A DNA stretch of 64,000 bases from Hymenobacter yonginensis (lineage in GTDB: Bacteria > Bacteroidota > Bacteroidia > Cytophagales > Hymenobacteraceae): assembly GCF_027625995.1 (NCBI RefSeq), contig NZ_CP115396.1, positions 1,426,001 to 1,490,000 of the forward strand, read 5' to 3'. Positions 1-7,134 of this stretch are shown one piece after another (the first letter of the stretch is position 1; each line of letters starts with the position of its first letter). The notes beneath the pieces are model-generated. The model ran no database searches, had not been told where the DNA came from, and saw only the letters and a program-made list of their open reading frames with translations. A program made the position numbers and the translations under genes.

Positions 1-1130
1 AGCAAGGCCGTGAGGGCCATGATGCCCAGCCCGGCCCACAGCAGATACAGGCGGAGCGAGGCATTGAAGCGGGTGGTTTCCTCTTCCAGCTGGCGCAGGC
101 GCTGCTGCTCGGCGAAGCCGATGGCATCGAGCTGCTTGATACGCTGCGGGTCGTGCAGGCTGTCCTGGGCCGTGAGCATGATGTGCAGGTACTTGAGCGT
201 GCTGTCGGGACGGCCGCGGGCCTCGAAGGCGTTGGCCAGCAGGGCGCTGTTGCGCAGAATGCCCAGCGTGAAAGGCAGCGTCTGGCCCACTGCAAGGGCC
301 CGCCGGGCGTAGAATATGCTGGAATCGGGCAGCTGGCGGGAGCGGTAGAGCTCGGCCAAGTACTGATAGGCCCGGCTGCGGCTGCGCTGGTCGTTTTCGG
401 GCACGGCGGCGGCGGCGCTGCGGTGGTAGTACACAATGGCCTGGGCCGTTTGGCCCCGCGAGGCATGCAGCAGGCCGATTTCGCGCAGTACGTAAGGCAG
501 CGGATTACCCCAGCAGCTCCAGCCGCGTGGGTGCGGGGCAATGGTGAGGGCATGCGCCCGGTCGAGGAAGTAGGCCGTGGAATCTAGTTGGTGCAGGCCC
601 TCGTAGCTGGCGCCCAGGTTGGTGAGCACGCTGATCAGCTGCGAGTCGTCGGTGCTGCCGCTCTGCTCATACAGCTGCAGGGCCCGGAAGAAATAGCGCA
701 GCGCCGGCCTAAAATCGTCGAGGGCGAAGTAGAGCAGGCCAGTCTGGTTGAGGGTGCGGGCCGTGCCGGCCAGGTCGTGGCTGTCTTCGTTGAGCTGCAG
801 CGCCTGCAGGTTGATGCGCAGGGCGGCGGGCAGGTTGCCCCGCTCACCCATCAGAATGCCCAGCCTCGACAGGCAGCGCCCCTCGCCCCGGCGGAACCCG
901 ATACGGCGGGCCAGCCGCAGCCCACGCTGGGCGTAGTAGCGCACGGAGTCGAAGCGGGAGTAGCGGTAGGTGGCGCTCAGGTCGGCCAGCAGCAGCACGC
1001 AGGCCGTGTCGGAAGTGGCCCGGGCCAGGGCGCGCTTCAGTGGCGCAGATTCGGGGCTCTGGGCCCGGGCCAATGGGCCGGACAGCAGCAGCAAAACACC
1101 CAACAACGGCACCCAACGACAGATGATCAT
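1..1130 (-). CDS. TPR-repeat sensor protein, C-terminus off the left edge
   Basis: The minus strand is open from an ATG at 1130 to the window edge, giving about 376 residues without a stop. Residues 1-24 form a signal peptide (MIICRWVPLLGV, ending at ARAQ). After it come repeated helical pairs typical of tetratricopeptide repeats, with segments such as CLSRLGILMGERGNLPAAL and LNQTGLLYFALDDFRPALRY at about 40-residue spacing. The visible end is a hydrophobic segment (LYLLWAGLGIMALTAL) that should be a membrane helix. In Bacteroidota this layout usually continues into a histidine kinase or a LuxR/HTH output domain, but that part lies outside the window, so the output is unknown. It is divergent from the M28 peptidase gene, with 126 nt between the starts. 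Confidence 0.8.
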   Translation of the reverse strand, partial: MIICRWVPLLGVLLLLSGPLARAQSPESAPLKRALARATSDTACVLLLADLSATYRYSRFDSVRYYAQRGLRLARRIGFRRGEGRCLSRLGILMGERGNLPAALRINLQALQLNEDSHDLAGTARTLNQTGLLYFALDDFRPALRYFFRALQLYEQSGSTDDSQLISVLTNLGASYEGLHQLDSTAYFLDRAHALTIAPHPRGWSCWGNPLPYVLREIGLLHASRGQTAQAIVYYHRSAAAAVPENDQRSRSRAYQYLAELYRSRQLPDSSIFYARRALAVGQTLPFTLGILRNSALLANAFEARGRPDSTLKYLHIMLTAQDSLHDPQRIKQLDAIGFAEQQRLRQLEEETTRFNASLRLYLLWAGLGIMALTAL

Positions 1131-1256
1131 GCGTGAAGGTAACCACGCCTGTAACGCGTGGCAAGCCACGTGGGCGAACCACCCGACGAATTCCGCCCGC
1201 AGTCCGACGAGCCTGCTATCTTACCAGCCCGGCAATTTCCCTTTATCCCTATCCCG

Positions 1257-2192
1257 ATGCCAGTTTCTACGCTTCCGCTATGGCTGGCGGCCCTGCTGCC
1301 ACTGCAAGCTGCCGCTCAAGTACTTCCCCCGGCTGCCCCAGCCGATACCAGCCAGCTGCGGCAGCATCTGGTGGCCCTCATCGGCACCCCCGAGCCGCGC
1401 AACTATCAGCACCTGCCCAGCCTCAACCAGGCCGCGCGCTACATCGAGCAGCAGCTGCAGGCGGCCGGCGCCCAGCCCGTGCGGCAGCCCTACGACGTGC
1501 AGGGCAACACGTATTACAACGTCATCGGCCACTTTGGGCCTGCCACCGGCCCGCGGCTGGTGGTGGGGGCGCACTACGATGTATGCGGCGAGCAGCCCGG
1601 CGCCGACGACAACGGCACCGGCGTGGCGGCGCTGCTGGAGCTGGCCCGGCTGCTGGGGCGCCAGCCCACGCTGCCCTACGGCATTGAGCTAGTGGCCTAC
1701 ACGCTGGAAGAGCCGCCGTTTTTTCGGACGCCGCAGATGGGCAGCTACGTGCACGCCCGGGCGCTACACGACGCCGGCGTGCCGGTGCGCGGCATGGTGG
1801 CTTTGGAAATGCTGGGCTATTACGACGACCGAAAAGGCAGTCAGGACTACCCGTTTGGGCCGCTGAAATGGGTGTATGGCGGCCGCGGCAACTACGTGAC
1901 GGTGGCCCAGAAATTCGGCAACGGACAGTTTGGGCGGCAGTTTGCGCGCCGCTACAAAGGCCTGGCCACGCTGCCCGTGCGGCGCTTCAAGGCCCCGGCC
2001 TGGCTGCCCGGCATCGACTTCTCCGACCACCTCAACTACTGGCAGTTCGGCTACTCCGCCGTGCTGCTCACCGACACGGCTTTCTACCGCAACAAGCACT
2101 ACCACCAGCCCACCGACACCCTGGCCCGCCTGGACATGCGCCGCCTGGCCCTGGCCGTGGATGCCCTGCTGGCCACTCTGCTACGCGGTTGA
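1257..2192 (+). CDS. Secreted M28-family zinc aminopeptidase
   Basis: The 311-residue product probably starts at MPVSTLPLWL, because this gives a clean signal peptide (LAALLPLQAAAQ); the open frame extends upstream without a signal-like start. The M28 metal-binding landmarks are in order: VVGAHYDV (His and Asp), GADDNGTG (bridging Asp), TLEEPPF (Glu-Glu, catalytic base and ligand) and NKHYHQPTDT (C-terminal His). IDFSDHLNYW fits the usual SDH motif near the end. The family removes N-terminal residues from peptides, here most likely in the periplasm or outside the cell. The 3' end overlaps the convergent gene 2181-2786 by 12 nt. Substrate specificity cannot be read from the sequence. Confidence 0.88.
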   Translation: MPVSTLPLWLAALLPLQAAAQVLPPAAPADTSQLRQHLVALIGTPEPRNYQHLPSLNQAARYIEQQLQAAGAQPVRQPYDVQGNTYYNVIGHFGPATGPRLVVGAHYDVCGEQPGADDNGTGVAALLELARLLGRQPTLPYGIELVAYTLEEPPFFRTPQMGSYVHARALHDAGVPVRGMVALEMLGYYDDRKGSQDYPFGPLKWVYGGRGNYVTVAQKFGNGQFGRQFARRYKGLATLPVRRFKAPAWLPGIDFSDHLNYWQFGYSAVLLTDTAFYRNKHYHQPTDTLARLDMRRLALAVDALLATLLRG

Positions 2193-2786
2193 TACCCCAG
2201 CCGCCTGCCCCACCCATACCCAGCCGGTCTGCACCATCAGGTACTCATCATTATCCTCCGGCTGACAGAGGTAATGCGGTTTTGCCAGCGCCCAGGCCGG
2301 CCAGCCGTCCGGGTAATCAAACGAATCCACCAGAACTTCCCAAGGGTGCGCGTGCCATGTCAACTGATTGGCCCCGGGCAAGGCGCGGTATTCTGCCGGC
2401 AGGGGAGGGCCCGCTGGGTCAGCTTCCTGAAGTCTGTCACGATACCGCGCCCGCATTTCTTGGATTGCTGCTACTACTTTTGAGCTGTGTGCAAACTCAG
2501 GGCTACAAACCAGCCAGATAGCCAGATAGAATGGCTCGGGCTGCGCTTGTAGCTGTTGTTGCCAGTTGAAAAAGGTGGTGAGCGGGTGCTGGGCAGCCAG
2601 CTGCCGCACCCGTTTCGGCGGTTGCCGATGGTGCCAGTGCCAGATGCCCAGGCCCAGCCACTTGTAGTCGTAAGAAGAGTGTTGTAATCTTTGCTCTGAG
2701 AGTGACGCCGCGGTTTGGCTCAGCTGCACCAGGCGTTTCAGGTGGCGTTTGCCGCCGCGTATCTTCTTATATCGTCCGTAGTTCAT
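2181..2786 (-). CDS. Hypothetical protein, basic N-terminus, Trp-rich
   Basis: The 201-residue product starts with ATG at 2786 (MNYGRYKKIRGGKRHLKRL). A TTG nine bases further upstream is less likely because it lies within the promoter -7 box. The N-terminus is strongly basic; the rest is rich in tryptophan and aromatic residues (WLGLGIWHWHH, TGWVWVGQ), with no signal peptide or membrane helix. I do not recognise the family. The gene sits under its own promoter only a few bases upstream and ends 12 nt inside the convergent M28 peptidase gene. Composition is close to the neighbours. Its job is unknown; the basic head could bind nucleic acid, but that is only a guess. Confidence 0.65.
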   Translation of the reverse strand: MNYGRYKKIRGGKRHLKRLVQLSQTAASLSEQRLQHSSYDYKWLGLGIWHWHHRQPPKRVRQLAAQHPLTTFFNWQQQLQAQPEPFYLAIWLVCSPEFAHSSKVVAAIQEMRARYRDRLQEADPAGPPLPAEYRALPGANQLTWHAHPWEVLVDSFDYPDGWPAWALAKPHYLCQPEDNDEYLMVQTGWVWVGQAAGVSTA

Positions 2787-2792
2787 GGCCGG

Positions 2793-2820
2793 CAAAGGTA
2801 TATCTGCGTATAACGCTCAA
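2793..2820 (-). promoter_or_regulatory. Bacteroidota-type promoter, near-leaderless
   Basis: Reading the minus strand, TTG (2820-2818) is followed after 17 nt by TACCTTTG (2800-2793), matching the Bacteroidota -7 consensus TAnnTTTG. Only six bases separate the box from the ATG at 2786, so the transcript should start at or next to the start codon. Inferred from the motif only; the -33 half is weak. Confidence 0.55.
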
Positions 2821-2888
2821 TACTTGCTAAAATGGTATATCTTTACTAATTAGCTATAGCTATTTAGTAACCACTTACTCACCTACTC

Positions 2889-3311
2889 ATGGCCCAGATC
2901 AGCTGCCCGAAGTGCGAATCCAAGGAAGCTACCAAAAGTGGCATAGTGGGAGGAAGGCAGCGTTATAAGTGCCGCAACTGCGGCTACCACTACTCGGTGG
3001 CCAAGACGGGCAAGGAAACCAATCCGTACTACGTCATCAAGGCGCTGCAGCTGTATGTGGAGGGTGTGAGCTACCGCGAGATTGAGCGGCTGCTGGGCGT
3101 GAGCCACGTGAGCGTGATGAACTGGGTGAAGAAGTACGGGGTGAAGGCGCCCCGCCAGACCGAGTATCACCCCACCTATAAGATTCTCAATCAAAAGGAA
3201 TTGGCGGAGTTTTTTCAGAAGCCTGAAAACCTGAAAGAAGCCGGGCTGATGGTGACGGAGCTGGGCGACAAGTACATGATGATCCGCTGGGAGCGGTTCC
3301 GGCAGGGGTAG
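2889..3311 (+). CDS. IS1/InsA-like zinc-ribbon + HTH protein (possibly a domesticated regulator)
   Basis: The 140-residue product opens with a four-cysteine zinc ribbon (CPKC at 6-9, then CRNC) like the N-terminus of IS1-family InsA proteins. A helix-turn-helix follows (YREIERLLGVSHVSVMNWVKKYG, about residues 58-80). The remaining 60 residues (KELAEFFQKPENLKEAG to the end) are not a DDE catalytic domain. No second transposase frame and no terminal inverted repeats flank it, so it is not an intact insertion sequence. It lies upstream of the porin and transporter genes in the same direction, which would suit a DNA-binding regulator, but regulation is inferred. The other reading is a truncated remnant of an IS1-type element; an intact frame with normal base composition argues against recent decay. 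Confidence 0.7.
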   Translation: MAQISCPKCESKEATKSGIVGGRQRYKCRNCGYHYSVAKTGKETNPYYVIKALQLYVEGVSYREIERLLGVSHVSVMNWVKKYGVKAPRQTEYHPTYKILNQKELAEFFQKPENLKEAGLMVTELGDKYMMIRWERFRQG

Positions 3312-3452
3312 CGGCTATAGTGGTTAGCGGAAGTATAGCAATGAAGTGGCTTCTGTTCAGGGATTCCGCTACTTGGTGGTGTAGTCTGGCCCCGGCAAGG
3401 GGCTGGCTGCCTTTCCTGCGCTTCTCCCACTTCCATTCCCACCACCTCTACC

Positions 3453-4994
3453 ATGCAAAACACCCGTTACGCGCTGGCGCTGAGTGCCCTTCTTTCGGCC
3501 GCCGGAGCTTCGGCTCAGGTGACGCCTACCCCGCCACCCAGCACCACCCCGCCGGCCCCGGCGCCGGCGGCTCCTGCCCCCGTGGTAGCGGCCACCCCAC
3601 CGGCGCCCACCGAGTCGGCTCCGTATGGGCCGGGCATGAAGGTGAATATCTCGGCCGATGGCTCCAAGTATATCCGCTTCATCACTTGGCACCAGGTGTG
3701 GGCGCGCTACACTGAAAACAACACCGGCACGCTCCGGGCGCCCGGCAAGCCCCAGTCTGATCAGATAGACTTCGCCCTGCGCCGCTCGCGCCTTATCGTG
3801 CTGTCGCAGCTGAACCCGCGGTTTCTGGTGTACACTCACATCGGCATCAACAACCAGACGGCGGTGAGCGGAGGCTTTGCGCCGGCCGTGGATGGCAAGA
3901 AGCCCCAGCTGTTTGTGCACGAGGCCGTGGTGGAGTACAAGGTCAACAAGTACCTGAACTTGGGCGCCGGTATGCACTACCAGAACGGCCTCTCGCGCAT
4001 GACGCGCTCCAGCACCATCAACTACCTCACGCTCGACGCTCCGCTCACCAACTGGCCGGTTATTGAAGCCATCGACCAGTTTGTGCGGGGTATTGGCGTG
4101 TACGGCAAGGGCCGCGTGGGCAAGCTCGACTACGTGCTGTCGGTCAACGAGTCGTTCCTGACCAACCAGACCGGGGCCTTCAGCACGCCGCTGGGCCTGG
4201 GTACCACCACCGGCACAGGCGCTGCCGCCGTCAACCGCGGCACCAACGTGGCGCAGTACAATCCGCAGGGCACCAACCACATCTACCAGGGCTACTTCAG
4301 CTACGAGTTCCTGGATCAGGAAGCCAATCTGCTGCCGTTCAACGTGGGTACGTACTTGGGCGCCAAGCGCGTGTTCAACATCGGAGCCGGCTTCTTCTAC
4401 AACAAGGACGGCATGGTGTCGCGCTCCAGCAACAGCGTGCTCGATGCGGCGGGCATTGCCGCCGCCACGGCCGCCGGTACCAGCGCCTTCAATACTGTAC
4501 CGGTTGACAAGCACGACATTGCCCTGTTCTCGGCCGACGTGTTCTTCGATACGCCGATCAACAAAGAAACCGGCACGGCTTTCACGGCCTACGCCGTGTA
4601 CTACAACTACAACATGGGCCCCAACCACACCCGCTTCATCGGGGCCGCCAACCCTGGTTGGGGCACTGATGCCCGCCGTGGCAACGCCGTGCCGCACTCC
4701 GGCACCGGCAACGTGGGCTACGTGCAGGCCGGCTACCTGCTGCCCAAAAACCTGCTGGGCCCCAAGCTGCGGGTGCAGCCCTACGCCTCGCACCTGCTGG
4801 CCGGCTACGAAGGCCTGCGCAAGTCTGATGGCGAGCAACAGAACGTGAACATCTTCGATGCGGGCGCCAACTTCTACATCGACGGCCACAACGCCAAGTT
4901 CACGCTCAACTACCGCGCCCGGCCTGATTTCACCGACGTGAACAACGTGAACTACAAGCCGGAAATCACGCTCCAGACGCAGGTAGCCCTGTAG
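3453..4994 (+). CDS. Outer-membrane porin, phosphate-selective porin O/P-like
   Basis: The 513-residue product has a signal peptide (MQNTRYALALSALLSAAGASAQ), then a Pro/Ala-rich linker of about 35 residues (TPTPPPSTTPPAPAPAAPAP), then a long beta-barrel-like region with alternating aromatic strands. IDFALRRSRLIVLSQLNPRF and the C-terminal NAKFTLNYRAR segment fit the O/P porin group, which forms anion-permeable outer-membrane channels. The MHS-family transporter gene follows 119 nt downstream in the same direction, so the pair could carry a small organic acid across both membranes. That substrate is inferred from the neighbours; the barrel itself does not reveal it. Confidence 0.8.
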   Translation: MQNTRYALALSALLSAAGASAQVTPTPPPSTTPPAPAPAAPAPVVAATPPAPTESAPYGPGMKVNISADGSKYIRFITWHQVWARYTENNTGTLRAPGKPQSDQIDFALRRSRLIVLSQLNPRFLVYTHIGINNQTAVSGGFAPAVDGKKPQLFVHEAVVEYKVNKYLNLGAGMHYQNGLSRMTRSSTINYLTLDAPLTNWPVIEAIDQFVRGIGVYGKGRVGKLDYVLSVNESFLTNQTGAFSTPLGLGTTTGTGAAAVNRGTNVAQYNPQGTNHIYQGYFSYEFLDQEANLLPFNVGTYLGAKRVFNIGAGFFYNKDGMVSRSSNSVLDAAGIAAATAAGTSAFNTVPVDKHDIALFSADVFFDTPINKETGTAFTAYAVYYNYNMGPNHTRFIGAANPGWGTDARRGNAVPHSGTGNVGYVQAGYLLPKNLLGPKLRVQPYASHLLAGYEGLRKSDGEQQNVNIFDAGANFYIDGHNAKFTLNYRARPDFTDVNNVNYKPEITLQTQVAL

Positions 4995-5113
4995 GAAATT
5001 TCCTCCCGACTTACGGCCACTAAAGCAGGAATCAGCCCCGGAAAACGGGCTGATTTCTGCGCCGGACGTGGTTTTCATCCGCAACTTCATCTTCCCACTT
5101 CATTCTGTCCATC

Positions 5114-6634
5114 ATGAACCAAAACCTACCGCAGCGCGACTCCGGAGCGTATTCCGGGGCCGCCCCCGTGGCCGGCACGGCCGGTGCCGTGACGCACGAC
5201 AACAACGACGTTTCGACCAGCAAGATCTGGCAGGTGATTACGGCCTCCTCGGTGGGCACCGTAATCGAGTGGTACGACTTCTACATTTTCGGCTCGCTGG
5301 CCGCCATCATCGGGCCGGTGCTGTTTGGCTCGACGGGCAAGATTGAGGACACCATTCTGGGCACGCTGGCCGTGTTCGGGGCGGGCTTTGTGGTGCGGCC
5401 GTTTGGGGCCGTGTTCTTCGGCCGCATCGGCGACATGATCGGGCGCAAGTACACGTTTCTGCTGACGCTGCTGATTATGGGCGGCGCCACGTTCGTGACC
5501 GGCCTGATTCCGAGCTACGACAAAATCGGCATTGCCGCCCCCATCATCGTGACCTTGCTGCGCTTGCTGCAGGGCCTGGCTTTGGGCGGCGAGTATGGCG
5601 GCGCCACCACTTATGTGGCTGAGCACTCGCCGGACAACAAACGCGGCTATTACACCTCGTTTATCCAGATTACGGCCACGGCCGGCCTGTTTCTGAGCAT
5701 TCTGGTGATTATCACCACCCGCAAAACCATGGGCGAGGACGCCTTCAAGGAGTGGGGCTGGCGCATTCCGTTCCTGTTGTCGGGTCTGCTGGTAATTGCT
5801 TCCTACTACATCCGCCGCAAGCTGCACGAGTCGCCGCTGTTTGCCAAGGCTAAGGCCGAGGGCAAGACCAGCACCAACCCGCTGCGCGAGTCGTTCGTGA
5901 ACCCCGTAAACCGCCGCCTCGTGCTGATTTCGCTGTTCGGCGCTACCATGGGCCAGGGCGTGGTGTGGTACACCGGCCAGTTCTACGCCTACTCCTTCAT
6001 GCAGAACACGCTCAAGCTCGACCTCGTGGACGCCTCGCTGGTGCTGTGCATTGCCCTGCTGATTGCCACGCCGTTCTTCGTGTACTTCGGCAGCCTCTCC
6101 GACCGCATCGGCCGCAAAAAGATCATCATGATGGGCCTGCTCTGCGGTGCGCTGTTCACCATCCCGATTTTCTACGGCCTTAAGGCTTTTGCCGGCCCCC
6201 TGACGGAAGTAACTGCCGCCACCGTGGATGCCAGCGGCAAAGCCGTGCCGGCCGTGATGAAAGCCCTGACGCCCAGCCTCGTGCCCATGACAGTGCTCAC
6301 CTTCTGCCTGGTGCTGTTCGTGACCATGGCCTACGGCCCGATTGCGGCTTACTTGGTGGAGTTGTTCCCCACGAAAGTACGCTACACCAGCCTGTCGCTG
6401 CCCTACCACATCGGCAACGGCGTGTTTGGGGGCTTCGTGCCGTTTATTGCCACGGCCCTCACGCTGCGCGCCGCGGCCCAGCCCGAAGGCACGCTGTTCA
6501 AAACCTACAGCAGCTTCGCCGGCCTGCTCTATCCGGTCATCATTGCCCTGATCTGCTGGTTTATCGGGCAGGCGTTGATGAAGGACGTGCGCAACGTGAA
6601 GCTGATGGAGGAAAACTCCGGCGATGTAAAATAG
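5114..6634 (+). CDS. MFS transporter, metabolite:H+ symporter (MHS) type
   Basis: The 506-residue product has about twelve membrane helices. The MHS-type opening (SSVGTVIEWYDFYIFGSLAA) and the MFS loop signature after helix 2 (GRIGDMIGRKYTF) are present and partly repeated after helix 8 (GSLSDRIGRKKII). RLLQGLALGGEYGGA in helix 4 is typical of the ProP/ShiA/KgtP group, which co-transports organic acids or zwitterions with protons. The first 35 residues are a cytoplasmic polar tail. A strong hairpin terminator follows the stop, so the gene probably ends the porin-transporter unit. With acetyl- and propionyl-CoA synthetase genes a few kilobases downstream, a short-chain carboxylate is the best substrate guess. 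Confidence 0.88.
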   Translation: MNQNLPQRDSGAYSGAAPVAGTAGAVTHDNNDVSTSKIWQVITASSVGTVIEWYDFYIFGSLAAIIGPVLFGSTGKIEDTILGTLAVFGAGFVVRPFGAVFFGRIGDMIGRKYTFLLTLLIMGGATFVTGLIPSYDKIGIAAPIIVTLLRLLQGLALGGEYGGATTYVAEHSPDNKRGYYTSFIQITATAGLFLSILVIITTRKTMGEDAFKEWGWRIPFLLSGLLVIASYYIRRKLHESPLFAKAKAEGKTSTNPLRESFVNPVNRRLVLISLFGATMGQGVVWYTGQFYAYSFMQNTLKLDLVDASLVLCIALLIATPFFVYFGSLSDRIGRKKIIMMGLLCGALFTIPIFYGLKAFAGPLTEVTAATVDASGKAVPAVMKALTPSLVPMTVLTFCLVLFVTMAYGPIAAYLVELFPTKVRYTSLSLPYHIGNGVFGGFVPFIATALTLRAAAQPEGTLFKTYSSFAGLLYPVIIALICWFIGQALMKDVRNVKLMEENSGDVK

Positions 6635-6652
6635 GCTGCCTGTTTCCGGCCG

Positions 6653-6701
6653 AAACCTACAAAATCCGCCGGGCCGTTGGTTCGGCGGATTTTGTAGGTT
6701 T
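6653..6701 (+). terminator. Hairpin terminator after the MFS gene
   Basis: A perfect 19-bp inverted repeat (6653-6671 and 6683-6701) has an 11-nt loop and ends in TTT; its A/T-rich outer stem could work in both directions. It lies 18 nt after the stop codon. Confidence 0.8.
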
Positions 6702-6753
6702 AAGCGCTGCCGGTACTGCTACCGGCCTCCTGCTACCAGCTCGTCTTCCCCGC

Positions 6754-7005
6754 ATGTCTGCTCCCTCCAAACCTAGCCCCGCACTGTCCTCCGTCCCGCC
6801 GCCCGACCGCCCAGAACAGCGGCTGGGGCAGCGCTTGCTGTTCGTGGCCGTGCTGTTCGGGGTGCTGCTCACGTTCCCGTTCCTGGGCACCTTCGACCGG
6901 GAAACGCGCATCGGCGGCATCCCCGGGCTCTACCTCTACGTGCTGCTCGCCTGGTCGGCGCTGGTAGCCCTGACCGGTTGGTTGGTGAGAAGAATTAGTA
7001 ATTGA
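6754..7005 (+). CDS. Small two-helix membrane protein, DUF3311-like
   Basis: The 83-residue product has a polar Pro/Ser-rich head followed by two hydrophobic helices (LLFVAVLFGVLLTFPFLG and LYLYVLLAWSALVALTGW). The linker GTFDRETRIGGIPGLY resembles the loop of DUF3311 proteins, which are commonly encoded next to sodium:solute symporters. That fits here, since the next gene has an SLC5 symporter domain 129 nt downstream. It may be an accessory subunit of that membrane sensor. Family assignment rests on length, the two-helix layout and this neighbour, so it is moderate. Confidence 0.65.
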   Translation: MSAPSKPSPALSSVPPPDRPEQRLGQRLLFVAVLFGVLLTFPFLGTFDRETRIGGIPGLYLYVLLAWSALVALTGWLVRRISN

Positions 7006-7124
7006 GAATTGACTGAGTACTGCAAGCACCAAGAGTTGCACCGGTATTTTGCTACCCGACCAATGCCCGTTCATTCACCTCAAAATCGCCTGAGAATTCT
7101 TCATTACTAATTCTCAATTACTAA
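6995..7124. repeat. 16-bp inverted repeat around the gap before the SLC5-kinase gene
   Basis: TTAGTAATTGAGAATT (6995-7010, running over the end of the DUF3311-like gene) is perfectly inverted at 7109-7124. The A/T-rich arms bracket about 98 nt and contrast with the GC-rich genes. They may fold in the transcript between the two genes; no function is evident. Confidence 0.7.
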
Positions 7125-7134
7125 GTAAAACCTC

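Noticed and set aside
2889-3311. Complete IS1-type insertion sequence
   Set aside because: No InsB-like catalytic frame, no terminal inverted repeats and no target duplication could be found around it.
3369-5090. 573-residue minus-strand frame opposite the porin
   Set aside because: Val/His/Gly/Arg-rich without a recognisable domain; the porin frame has a signal peptide and family features.
5126-6409. 427-residue minus-strand frame opposite the MFS transporter
   Set aside because: His/Gln/Gly-rich shadow with no domain; the plus strand is a clear twelve-helix transporter.
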